This document shows, in pieces, positions 33,424 through 45,355 of a stretch of 64,000 nt of DNA; the stretch's first letter is position 1, and each line of letters opens with the position of its first letter. Location: NCBI GenBank assembly GCA_020634165.1, contig JACKCF010000003.1, forward strand, positions 124,001 through 188,000. The letters run 5' to 3'. The stretch is from Anaerolineaceae bacterium (lineage in GTDB: Bacteria; Chloroflexota; Anaerolineae; Aggregatilineales; Phototrophicaceae). The notes under the pieces were generated by a model that saw only the letters and a program-made list of their open reading frames with translations, was not told where the DNA came from and did not search any database. A program made the position numbers and the translations under genes.

Positions 33424-34845
33424 ATGCAGCGAACCATAACCATTGAACCCATCACCCGCATCGAGGGCCATGCCCGCGTCACGCTCCAGCTTGGCGAAGA
33501 TGGCCATGTGGAGGATGCCCATCTGCATGTGACGCAGGTACGCGGTTTTGAAAAACTGGCGGAAGGCCGTCCCTTCCGTGAGATGCCATCGCTGACGGCG
33601 CGCATCTGTGGCATTTGTCCGGTCAGCCATCTGCTGGCATCGGCCAAAGCCTGTGACGAACTGATGGCTGTGGACATTCCACCGACTGCCGTGAAGCTGC
33701 GCAAGCTGCTCAACTATGCGCAGATGGTGCAATCACATGCGCTGAGCTACTTCTATCTTTCTGCGCCTGACCTGCTGCTGGGCATGGATGCACCGCAACA
33801 GGTGCGCAACATCGCTGGCCTGATTACGACTGCGCCGGATATCGCACGGCTGGGCATTCGCCTGCGCCAGTTCGGGCAGGATCTGATCGAGCAGTTGGGT
33901 GGCAAACGGATTCATAATGCCTGGGTGATACCGGGGGGCGTCAAAGAACCGCTGAAACCCGCTACCCGCGAGAAAACCCTGGGAGCGATTGCAGAAGTTA
34001 AGGCAATTGCGATACACACGCTGGAAGGTTTCATCGACCTGCTGGCCAAGTATGAACAGGAGATCGAAACGTTTGCCTGCTTCCCGACAATGTACCTGGG
34101 GACTGTCACTGCGAACAACACGCTGGAGCACTATGACGGCATTCTGCGCTTGGTAGATGAAAACGGCAAGATCGTCGAAGTTGACATCCCCCATGACAAG
34201 TTCTACGATTATATTGGCGAGGCAACTGAATCTTTCTCTTACCTCAAGTCACCTTATTACCGTCCGGCTGGTTATCCGCAGGGAATGTACCGCGTCGGAC
34301 CATTGGCCCGCCTGCAAGTGGCGAAGACCTGTGGTACCCCCGCTGCTGACCGTGCCCTGGATCAGTTCCGGGAGATTCCCGGATCGCAACGCCATAGTGC
34401 CTTCTACTATCACTACGCGCGCCTGATCGAACTCCTCCACGGCATTGAACGCATAGAAGAACTGCTAAACGAACCGGATATTTTGAGTACTAAGGTGCGC
34501 GCCCAGGCAAAGCCGAATCGTGGCGAGGGCGTCGGCATCATTGAGGCACCGCGCGGTACGCTCATCCATCATTACAAGGCGGATGAAAACGGCGCGATGA
34601 CCGATGTGAACCTGATTGTCGCGACAGGTCATAACATCATGGCCATGAACAAAGGCGTCAAACAGGTGGCCCAGCACTTCGTCCGGGGCGACAAACTGAG
34701 TGAGGGGGCGCTCAACCGAGTGGAAGCGGTGGTGCGCGCCTTTGACCCCTGCCTGAGTTGTGCCACGCATGCCATTGGTCAAATGCCGATGCATCTTCAA
34801 CTGCTCGGTGCTGATGGCACGCTTTTAGATGAGATGCGCCGTTGA
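33424..34845 (+). CDS. hoxH: HoxH-like [NiFe] hydrogenase large subunit (group 3)
   Basis: A 473-residue catalytic subunit. RIEGHARVTL at the N-terminus, L1 ARICGICPVSH (Cys62, Cys65) and L2 FDPCLSCATHAIGQMP (Cys443, Cys446) are the group 3 signatures; cleavage after His449 would remove a 24-residue tail. Three in-frame ATGs lie together; 33424 is chosen because GGAG at 33411-33414 is then 9 bases away. With HoxY it should catalyse reversible H2 oxidation in the cytosol. It is distinct from the group 4 large subunit encoded 3 kb upstream in the same operon. Confidence 0.92.
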   Translation: MQRTITIEPITRIEGHARVTLQLGEDGHVEDAHLHVTQVRGFEKLAEGRPFREMPSLTARICGICPVSHLLASAKACDELMAVDIPPTAVKLRKLLNYAQMVQSHALSYFYLSAPDLLLGMDAPQQVRNIAGLITTAPDIARLGIRLRQFGQDLIEQLGGKRIHNAWVIPGGVKEPLKPATREKTLGAIAEVKAIAIHTLEGFIDLLAKYEQEIETFACFPTMYLGTVTANNTLEHYDGILRLVDENGKIVEVDIPHDKFYDYIGEATESFSYLKSPYYRPAGYPQGMYRVGPLARLQVAKTCGTPAADRALDQFREIPGSQRHSAFYYHYARLIELLHGIERIEELLNEPDILSTKVRAQAKPNRGEGVGIIEAPRGTLIHHYKADENGAMTDVNLIVATGHNIMAMNKGVKQVAQHFVRGDKLSEGALNRVEAVVRAFDPCLSCATHAIGQMPMHLQLLGADGTLLDEMRR

Positions 34846-34926
34846 CTATCTGCTGTCGACCGCCTTTGACGATCCGCTAACAGTGATGATGGCCGCGGGG
34901 CGATATTTACACAAGGAGCTAAGATC

Positions 34927-35151
34927 ATGTCCAGCAAAACCGCCGAGCAGTTGTGGAAGACTTATCCTGGCTGCCACCTCCACTGTGATGTCACATCAGC
35001 CGGATCACATACTTATCGCATCGTCATGTCCGTGCTGGATGACGCTAACCAGATCATCCAGGAAATCGAGCATTATGGCAACGATGATCTATCCAAATTA
35101 AAAGAAGAAGCATTAGCAAAGCTGGTGGACTTAATCAAGCAAAAACAGTGA
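34927..35151 (+). CDS. Small hypothetical protein between hydrogenase and PFOR genes
   Basis: A 74-residue protein with an excellent AAGGAG 8 bases before ATG 34927. The first 45 residues look like a small beta-sheet (GCHLHCDVTSAGSHTYRIVMSVLDD) and the last 30 form a lysine/glutamate-rich helix. Two cysteine/histidine positions (CHLHC) could bind metal. It follows hoxH by 81 bases and may belong to the same transcript. No family is recognised; the location suggests an accessory role in H2 or pyruvate metabolism. Confidence 0.65.
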   Translation: MSSKTAEQLWKTYPGCHLHCDVTSAGSHTYRIVMSVLDDANQIIQEIEHYGNDDLSKLKEEALAKLVDLIKQKQ

Positions 35152-35237
35152 TTGAGTTACTGCCCTCTTTACTGCACATGACTGCAAATGGAAGAGGTTC
35201 TTCCGCAACAGCCCTGGCGATAAGACTACACCTACCA

Positions 35238-35265
35238 CCGGGCCTGGATAATTGTCCAGGCCCGG
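35238..35265. promoter_or_regulatory. Perfect inverted repeat upstream of the PFOR gene
   Basis: CCGGGCCTGGA and TCCAGGCCCGG form a perfect 11-bp inverted repeat with a 6-base loop TAATTG. No T-run follows, so it is either a factor-assisted terminator for the operon ending at 35151, or a protein-binding or RNA element before the PFOR gene, 119 bases downstream. Confidence 0.5.
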
Positions 35266-35384
35266 ATGTGTGACGTCTTACACCCTTTGGGATTATGTAT
35301 TGCACTACTGATTGCCGGGTATCGTTGGGACAATAGTGAAGGCCTCAACCGCTGAAACTATATATATGCTTGAGGGAATTTCCT

Positions 35385-38960
<3,576 letters not shown>

Positions 38961-38974
38961 TAGGAGCGATGTGG

Positions 38975-39973
38975 ATGAATATTCAAACCAAGTATCTGGG
39001 ATTCGATCTGAGGTCACCGCTGGTGGCCTCGGCATCACCCCTGGCGAAAGAACTCGATAATATCAAGAAGATGGAAGATGCGGGCCTGAGCGCCGTCGTG
39101 CTGAACTCCCTCTACGAAGAAGAAATCCGGGCAGAGCGGCAAGCATTGCTGCATCACCTGGAATATGGCACGGAAAGCTATGCTGAAGCCCTGAGCTACT
39201 TCCCGGAACCAGAAGTCTTTTATGCCAAGACTGATGCTTATCTGGAGCACATCAGCAAATGCCGTGAAGCCGTTGATATTCCGGTGATCGCCAGCCTGAA
39301 TGGCTCGACACTCGGTGGCTGGACGGAATTCGCGCTCAAGATGCAGGAAGCTGGTGCGAGCGCGCTGGAACTCAATATCTACAGCATTCCGACTGATTTT
39401 GAGCAACCAGGTGCAGATGTTGAGCAGAATGTCATCGGTATTGTCAATTCCGTTAAGGAAGCCATCTCAATTCCGGTGGCGGTCAAGTTAAGCCCGTATT
39501 ACAGCAATATGGCGCATATGGCCAAGAAGCTGGATGATGCAGGTGCCGATGCGCTGGTACTGTTCAACCGCTTCTATCAGCCAGACATCAACCTGGAAAC
39601 GATGGAAACCGAGCCGAACATCCTCCTGAGTACGCCGCAGGCTTCGCGTCTGCCACTGCGCTGGATTGGCATCCTGTATGGCAACATCCAAGCTGATATG
39701 GCCGCAACGAGCGGTATTCACTCTGCTCAGGATGCTCTCAAGATGCTGATGGTGGGTGCCAACGTCACAATGATGACCTCGGCCCTGCTCAAATTCGGTA
39801 TCGACCATGCCAAAGAGGTCGAAGCCAAGATGGTCCAGTGGCTGGAAGAAAATGAGTACGAGTCGGTCGAACAGTTGCGCGGCAGCATGAGCCAGAAGCA
39901 CGGCGTTGACGCTGCTGCCTTCGAGCGTGCGCAGTACATGCGCGGCCTCAAGACTTACGCCGTCAATAGCTAG
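38975..39973 (+). CDS. Dihydroorotate dehydrogenase-like flavoprotein
   Basis: A 332-residue TIM-barrel flavoprotein of the DHOD-like type. The segments LRSPLVASASPLAKE (N-terminus), IPVIASLNGSTLGGWTEFA, ALELNIYSIPTD and IPVAVKLSPYY provide the FMN- and substrate-binding loops. The catalytic Cys/Ser loop of true PyrD is not obvious. ATG 38975 is preferred because TAGGAG then lies 8 bases upstream; the ATG at 38969 is too close. A gene of this type often sits next to nifJ in anaerobes. It may work with PFOR in ferredoxin metabolism, but the reaction is unknown. No other pyrimidine gene is nearby. Confidence 0.83.
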   Translation: MNIQTKYLGFDLRSPLVASASPLAKELDNIKKMEDAGLSAVVLNSLYEEEIRAERQALLHHLEYGTESYAEALSYFPEPEVFYAKTDAYLEHISKCREAVDIPVIASLNGSTLGGWTEFALKMQEAGASALELNIYSIPTDFEQPGADVEQNVIGIVNSVKEAISIPVAVKLSPYYSNMAHMAKKLDDAGADALVLFNRFYQPDINLETMETEPNILLSTPQASRLPLRWIGILYGNIQADMAATSGIHSAQDALKMLMVGANVTMMTSALLKFGIDHAKEVEAKMVQWLEENEYESVEQLRGSMSQKHGVDAAAFERAQYMRGLKTYAVNS

Positions 39974-39990
39974 TTCATATCGTGTGAAAA

Positions 39991-40022
39991 AAAGACCGCT
40001 GCCGATGTGCAGTGGTCTTTTT
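39991..40022. terminator. Bidirectional terminator between convergent genes
   Basis: AAAGACCGCTGC and GCAGTGGTCTTT form a 12-bp stem (one G-U on the plus strand) with a 6-base loop, flanked by A-run and T-run. It serves the nifJ/flavoprotein operon and the minus-strand GNAT gene. Confidence 0.82.
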
Positions 40023-40024
40023 GC

Positions 40025-40480
40025 TTACAGCGCTTTGATGAGTTGCAATGCGGGGTGATCCTCGCTCCATATTGTCGGGAACACTTCCAGCGGGACGAAC
40101 TCCATCCCTTTATAAAATTCGCGTGTGAGGGCAAATTCCGGGCTGGGATGGGTGTCATTGAGTGTTTTGACCTGAAGAAATTTTACGCCTTCTTCACGCA
40201 GCATGGCCTCTGTGCTATCCAGAAGGGCGCGCCCAACACCGCGCCGATGATAGTCCACATGCACGGCGATCACCCATATTTCCACCGCCTGTGCATAGTG
40301 GCGCTTTAGCGAGAGGAACCCAATGGGCATGTCATCCTCATAGGCGATAAACGTTGGGTGTTCGTCCACATATTGTATGTAGGCTTCATTTATGGACTCA
40401 ATACCGAACCATCTGTGCACGGACTGCAAAATCGGTCGGCAAATATCGGCTGAACCACTTTCGATATAATCAACTCGCAC
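40025..40480 (-). CDS. GNAT-family N-acetyltransferase
   Basis: A 151-residue protein. The GTG at 40480 is chosen because AAGGAG lies 6 bases upstream; a longer open frame without a ribosome-binding site precedes it. The acetyl-CoA pyrophosphate loop is seen in VHVDYHRRGVGRALLDSTEAMLREEG (R-R-G-V-G-R-A) at about residues 83-108, preceded by the beta4 strand AVEIWVIAV. The C-terminal REFYKGMEFVPLE is the usual GNAT ending with F-Y-x-x-x-G-F. The acyl acceptor is unknown. It is transcribed towards the bidirectional terminator. Confidence 0.85.
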   Translation of the reverse strand: MRVDYIESGSADICRPILQSVHRWFGIESINEAYIQYVDEHPTFIAYEDDMPIGFLSLKRHYAQAVEIWVIAVHVDYHRRGVGRALLDSTEAMLREEGVKFLQVKTLNDTHPSPEFALTREFYKGMEFVPLEVFPTIWSEDHPALQLIKAL

Positions 40481-40601
40481 GGACAACTCCTTGACTAAGT
40501 TTTTAGCATTATAGTTGAAAAATGGAGACCAGAGGCGTATTGCGTTCGCGCCGATGATATGCCATAACAAACAGTATCTAATCAAAAATACCGAGGTCCC
40601 T

Positions 40602-42869
40602 ATGCGTCCACTTCGCCTGCTCCTACTGCTGATGCCTGTTATATGGTCCCTGATTGTTGTGCCCTCTTTTGCCCAGGATGGCGCGCCGCAGTTACGCGAT
40701 CTACCCGTTTTCGCTGACCAGCGTCACGGTATGTGGGCGGGGTCCGGCAATGGCCTGAACCTGGCTGTTGATGAGGGACCCGCGCTGCCTGTAGACGAAG
40801 ATGTTACGCTGGATGGTCTGCCTTCGCTGCGCATTGAGGTGACGGGCGAATGCTGTGATGGCTGGTGGGCAACGGTCATTGCCAATGAAAACTGGGAAGC
40901 CTACGATCTGCGGCCTTATGTGGCTAATGGCGCGCTGGAGTTCAACATTCGGGGTGATGCCAACATCGATAATCTGGGCATCAACCTGCGCGATCATGTT
41001 AATACCCGTGACACTGTCGAGTTGGATGCCAATACAGTCAATCTGGCGCAGTACGTCAGCCTGAGCGATGAGTGGCAGGCAGTACGCATCCCGTTGCAGG
41101 ATTTCGTCACCGATAGTGATTTTGAGCCGCGTCAGATGTTCCTCATCTCCATCAATAATGCCGGAGATGTACTGGGAACGCTGTGGATCAACAACCTACG
41201 CTTTACCTCGCCCGATGTTGAACCTCAGGTGGCTGCAATCAAAGTCAATCAGGTCGGCTATCCGGCTGATGCCGAAAAAGTGGCGCTGGTCAGCAGTTTT
41301 ACACCGGATTTCAGTGATGGGCAGGCCTTCTTTGTGCTGGATGCTATGACGGGTGCGGTCGTCTATACGGGCGAACTGGCACTAATGACAGATTTCGATA
41401 CGGCTTCTGGTGAGCATGTCTGGTCAGCCGATTTCAGCGACTTCACGACGGAGGGCACCTATTTCCTTAATGTAGAAGGCGCGGACGAATCGCCGCGTTT
41501 CCGTATTGGGGCAGGCGTTTATGACGATCTGCTGGTCGATATCATGCGCTATTACTATTTGCAGCGGCAGGGCATCGAACTGGCATCAGAATATGCAGGA
41601 CCATTCGCGCGGGGCATCGGCCATCCGCTGGATAGTGTGGCCGAGTTCCGTTCTGGGATTGCCAGCTCGCAGGATGCTTCCGGCGGTTGGTATGACGCTG
41701 GCGATTATGGCAAATACGTCAACGCCGGAGCGCTGGCTGTGTCTGACTTATTATGGGCGTATCGCATGTTCCCAGAGCAATTCACAGATGGTCAATCCAA
41801 CATCCCTGAGAGTGGCAACGGTGTGCCTGACTTACTGGACGAGGTTCGCTGGGAACTCGACTGGATGCTGAAAATGCAGGACGCCGCATCGGGCGGTTTC
41901 TGGTCGCGCGTCAGTGGCACGGAAGATGTCTTGCCGGATGCGGCGGTTGAGACGCGCTATATCGAGGACAGTGATGGCAGTCGCACCAACGTCATGCCGA
42001 CCGCCAACAGCGCCTCGGCGGTTGCCGCCCTGGCGATGGCCAGCACTATTTACGATGACTTTGATCCTGAATTTGCGGCGACCCTATTAACGGCAGCGGA
42101 AGCCGGATGGGCCTATTTAGAAGCGAACCCTGACGGTGTGGATTCGATCCCTGGCCCCTATATGGACAATGAGGACGAGGACAACCGTCTGTGGGCGTCG
42201 GCAGCCCTGTATAACGCCACCGGAGCAGATCACTACAACCAGTATTATTTATCCAACTACCAGAGCTTTGCGGACCTGTGGCAGAGCCGTATCGACAATG
42301 CCTATGGCGTCGGTTTGATGGGCATGGTCGGGTTCATGGAATATGGTATGTCGGCAAATACCGATCAGGCCGCTATCGACTGGTTTACGGAGCAGTACGG
42401 TCCCTGGCGCGCCCATATGATCGAACGGTCGGAAACAAGCGCATGGGGTACGACGCTGCTTGATGAGGATTTTTACTGGGGCAGCAATGGGCCGGCGCTG
42501 TATACGATGGTCACAATGGCTGTTGGCGATACCATCACCGGACAGAACGATGGTGCCACTTTGCGAGTCGCCCAGCAGACCGTGAATTACATCCTGGGGC
42601 AGAATCCGCTGCGATTCAGCTATGTTTCCGGTTATGGCATAGATAGCGTCCGACACCCGCATTCGACAATGTGGAGCAAGGACGGCATCGACGCGGTTCC
42701 GGCAGGCGTTATGGTAGGCGGTGCCAATGCCTTTACCAACCCGCTGCTATATTCGAGCTATCCAGCCAAGCGGTATGTAGACAGCGACCATGCGTGGTCC
42801 GTCAATGAGCATACCGTTTATTGGAACAGTCCGCTGGTGTTCACCCTGGCTATGATCCAGGCTGGCTAA
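40602..42869 (+). CDS. Secreted glycoside hydrolase family 9 (endoglucanase-like)
   Basis: A 755-residue enzyme. The start is ATG 40602, with GAGG 5 bases upstream, giving a signal peptide (MRPLRLLLLLMPVIW, cleaved after SFA). Residues about 30-205 form a beta-sandwich of the carbohydrate-binding or CIA30-like type; about 210-310 form the CelD-type Ig domain (IKVNQVGYPADAEKVALV). The catalytic barrel has GGWYDAGDYGKYVNAG, with the two aspartates that activate water, and near the end VNEHTVYWNSPLVF, with the general-acid glutamate. It likely cleaves beta-1,4-glucan outside the cell. The GH3 gene downstream would process the oligosaccharides. Confidence 0.92.
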   Translation: MRPLRLLLLLMPVIWSLIVVPSFAQDGAPQLRDLPVFADQRHGMWAGSGNGLNLAVDEGPALPVDEDVTLDGLPSLRIEVTGECCDGWWATVIANENWEAYDLRPYVANGALEFNIRGDANIDNLGINLRDHVNTRDTVELDANTVNLAQYVSLSDEWQAVRIPLQDFVTDSDFEPRQMFLISINNAGDVLGTLWINNLRFTSPDVEPQVAAIKVNQVGYPADAEKVALVSSFTPDFSDGQAFFVLDAMTGAVVYTGELALMTDFDTASGEHVWSADFSDFTTEGTYFLNVEGADESPRFRIGAGVYDDLLVDIMRYYYLQRQGIELASEYAGPFARGIGHPLDSVAEFRSGIASSQDASGGWYDAGDYGKYVNAGALAVSDLLWAYRMFPEQFTDGQSNIPESGNGVPDLLDEVRWELDWMLKMQDAASGGFWSRVSGTEDVLPDAAVETRYIEDSDGSRTNVMPTANSASAVAALAMASTIYDDFDPEFAATLLTAAEAGWAYLEANPDGVDSIPGPYMDNEDEDNRLWASAALYNATGADHYNQYYLSNYQSFADLWQSRIDNAYGVGLMGMVGFMEYGMSANTDQAAIDWFTEQYGPWRAHMIERSETSAWGTTLLDEDFYWGSNGPALYTMVTMAVGDTITGQNDGATLRVAQQTVNYILGQNPLRFSYVSGYGIDSVRHPHSTMWSKDGIDAVPAGVMVGGANAFTNPLLYSSYPAKRYVDSDHAWSVNEHTVYWNSPLVFTLAMIQAG

Positions 42870-42878
42870 TACGGCAAA

Positions 42879-42894
42879 GGTGACAGGTGTCACC
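42879..42894. promoter_or_regulatory. Palindrome between the GH9 and GH3 genes
   Basis: GGTGACAGGTGTCACC is a near-perfect 16-base palindrome with GGTGAC/GTCACC arms. It starts 10 bases after the GH9 stop and lies about 90 bases before the promoter-like elements of the GH3 gene. A sugar-responsive operator is possible but unproven. Confidence 0.3.
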
Positions 42895-42947
42895 AGCGGA
42901 CATGATGCCCGCCTACAGCATTCGTCAAGCAAATTGGATACACTAAG

Positions 42948-42983
42948 CATACCCACTTCATGCTGTGAAACTGGGTATGTTTG
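42948..42983 (+). terminator. Terminator-like hairpin after the GH9 gene
   Basis: CATACCCA (42948-42955) pairs with TGGGTATG (42972-42979), with an inner TTCA/TGAA pair, followed by a short TTTG tail. It is weak because of the short T-run. Confidence 0.45.
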
Positions 42984-43009
42984 TCTGCTTAACACACACA
43001 TTGCATTAT
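42981..43009 (+). promoter_or_regulatory. Promoter-like elements for the GH3 gene
   Basis: TTGTCT at 42981-42986, 17 bases, then CATTAT at 43004-43009 (each 4 of 6 to the sigma70 consensus), 68 bases before the GH3 start. Confidence 0.45.
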
Positions 43010-43076
43010 TTGTTGGGCCGCATTGGCATGACGAGACATGCAATCATCAAAAAAGCTATTTAGACTAGGATTTGTG

Positions 43077-45344
43077 ATGACCCTCCAAGAACCTAAACTC
43101 CAAATATCTGACCTCATTTCTCAAATGACCCTGGAAGAAAAAGCCGCCCTGTGTACAGGTGCCAGCCCCTGGCGTACCGTTGGCATCGAGCGGTTGGGCC
43201 TTGAGCCGATTGTTTTGTCTGATGGGCCGCATGGGCTACGACGTGCATCTGAAATTGACTCGATGATGGTCGAAAGCCTGCCCGCGACCTGCTTCCCGGT
43301 TGCAGCGACGCTGTCATCTTCGTGGGATGTTGAACTGGCTGGTAAATTAGGGCAAGCCATCGCTGAAGAAGCGATTGATATTGGCGTCGATATTGTGCTT
43401 GGCCCTGGCATGAACATCAAACGTTCGCCGCTGTGTGGCCGCAATTTCGAGTATTTCTCAGAAGATCCACTGCTGGCCGGGAAGATGGCAGCAGGATTAA
43501 TCGAGGGTATGCAGAGCAAAGGCGTCGGCGCCTGCGTCAAGCACTTTGCTGTCAACAACCAGGAAACACGGCGCTTTACCGTCGATGCGGTTGTGGATGA
43601 GCGCACGCTGCATGAAATCTATCTGGCTGGCTTTGAGCTGGCTATCCGCAGCAGCAAGCCCTGGACGGTAATGTGCTCTTACAACTCGGTCAATGGCACC
43701 TTCGCTGCGGAAAATCACTACCTGCTGACGGAGGTTCTGCGCGACCAATGGGGCTTTGAAGGCTTCGTGATGTCCGACTGGGGTGCGGTCCATGATCGGC
43801 CTGAGGGCGTCAAAGCCGGACTGGACCTGGAAATGCCGGGGCCCTCCCCTGATCGTACGCAAGCGGTCATTGATGCTGTAAACAGCGGCGACCTTGACAT
43901 GGCGACGCTCGATACGGTGGTTGAGCGCCTGCTGAAGGTTATTCTGCACGCCCAGGAAACACCCAAAGGCGGCGGCGTAATTGACGTTGAAGGTCATCAT
44001 GCGCTGGCGCGCAGTATCGCCGCAGATTGTATGGTCATGTTGAAGAACGAAGATGGCGTGCTACCGCTGGAAGGCAATGAACGCATCGCGGTCATTGGTC
44101 AGGCCGCCCGGATGCCTGTTTTCCAGGGTGGTGGCAGCTCGCATATCAATACAACCAAGGTCGATAACGCGCTCGAATTCCTGCGGCAGCGCAGTGAAGT
44201 GCAGTACGCCATTGGTGATGCCAGCGTCGAGCTAAATCAGGAGGCGATAGATGAAGCGGTGGTGCTGGCTAATAACGCCGATGTCGCCCTGCTGTTCATC
44301 GCCCTACCGGAAAGCGTCGAGTCAGAAGGTTATGATCGTCCCAATCTGTATCTGACGCCGCAGCAGGTGGCCCTGATCCATGCTGTCGCGGCTGCTAATC
44401 CGCGCGTCGTGGTCATCCTCAATAACGGTTCAGCCATCGACATGCACTCATGGATCAATGACGTCGATGCGATCATCGAAGCGTGGCTGCCTGGACAGGC
44501 AGGCGCGGGGGCTGTCGTCGATATTCTCTTCGGTGATGTGAACCCATCCGGCAAATTGGGTGAAACTTTCCCCATAAAGCTATCTGATACGCCGTGCCAC
44601 CTCAACTTCCCCGGTGAAAAAGATACTGTTCATTATGGCGAAGGCATCTACGTTGGCTACCGGGGATACGATGCGATGGAACGCGATGTGCTGTTCCCCT
44701 TCGGTTTTGGCCTTAGCTATACGCAATTTGAATACAGCAACCTGTCTGTTTCTGCGACGAACTTCAAGTTAGGCCAGCCACTGACGGTCACATTGGATGT
44801 CACCAATGTGGGCTATGTCGCCGGTAAGGAAATCGTGCAGCTTTATGTTTCCGATGTGGAATCGCGGTTGCCACGCCCGATTAAGGAGTTGAAAGCCTTC
44901 GCAAAAGTCGCGCTGGAACCAGGTGAAACCAAGCAGATAACGCTGACGCTGGATGACCGCGCCTTTATGTTCTACGACCCGGATTATGGCCAGTGGTTGG
45001 CAGAAGCAGGCGCGTTTGACCTGCTGGTGGGGGCTTCATCGGCAGATATTCGCCTGACAGCACAGGTCAACCTGACCGAGGGTTCCGCTGTTGCGTCACT
45101 ACTGCATGTCTACAGCACACTCAAAGACTGGATGAGCGATCCAAAGGGCGCCGAAATCGTAAAACCGATGATCGACAACTTTGCCTCACAGGCAATGGGT
45201 GATGCCGAGGCGCTCGGTGTCGATAGTATGCTCGTCTTTTTCCAGGATTTGCCGCTGACACAGGTACTGCGCTTTACAGGTGCAGGTGGAAGTGAATCAC
45301 CGGACAAGATCGTTCAGGCCCTTGTTGACAAAGTCCACGCATAA
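43077..45344 (+). CDS. Glycoside hydrolase family 3 (beta-glucosidase-like)
   Basis: A 755-residue protein without a signal peptide, so probably cytosolic. ATG 43077 follows TAGGA by 6 bases. Domain order: GH3 barrel (MTLEEKAALCTGASPW, KHFAVNNQETRR, and the nucleophile in GFVMSDWGAVHD), the alpha/beta sandwich (LPLEGNERIAVIG, with a candidate acid/base glutamate in ESEGYDRPNL), and the fibronectin-III-like domain (VTNVGYVAGKEIVQLYVSD) with a PA14-free arrangement. It should hydrolyse beta-linked gluco-oligosaccharides, including products of the GH9 enzyme. An extra C-terminal 80 residues (VNLTEGSAVASLLHVYSTLKD onward) is seen in some family members. Confidence 0.92.
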   Translation: MTLQEPKLQISDLISQMTLEEKAALCTGASPWRTVGIERLGLEPIVLSDGPHGLRRASEIDSMMVESLPATCFPVAATLSSSWDVELAGKLGQAIAEEAIDIGVDIVLGPGMNIKRSPLCGRNFEYFSEDPLLAGKMAAGLIEGMQSKGVGACVKHFAVNNQETRRFTVDAVVDERTLHEIYLAGFELAIRSSKPWTVMCSYNSVNGTFAAENHYLLTEVLRDQWGFEGFVMSDWGAVHDRPEGVKAGLDLEMPGPSPDRTQAVIDAVNSGDLDMATLDTVVERLLKVILHAQETPKGGGVIDVEGHHALARSIAADCMVMLKNEDGVLPLEGNERIAVIGQAARMPVFQGGGSSHINTTKVDNALEFLRQRSEVQYAIGDASVELNQEAIDEAVVLANNADVALLFIALPESVESEGYDRPNLYLTPQQVALIHAVAAANPRVVVILNNGSAIDMHSWINDVDAIIEAWLPGQAGAGAVVDILFGDVNPSGKLGETFPIKLSDTPCHLNFPGEKDTVHYGEGIYVGYRGYDAMERDVLFPFGFGLSYTQFEYSNLSVSATNFKLGQPLTVTLDVTNVGYVAGKEIVQLYVSDVESRLPRPIKELKAFAKVALEPGETKQITLTLDDRAFMFYDPDYGQWLAEAGAFDLLVGASSADIRLTAQVNLTEGSAVASLLHVYSTLKDWMSDPKGAEIVKPMIDNFASQAMGDAEALGVDSMLVFFQDLPLTQVLRFTGAGGSESPDKIVQALVDKVHA

Positions 45345-45355
45345 AGGGGTGTTCT

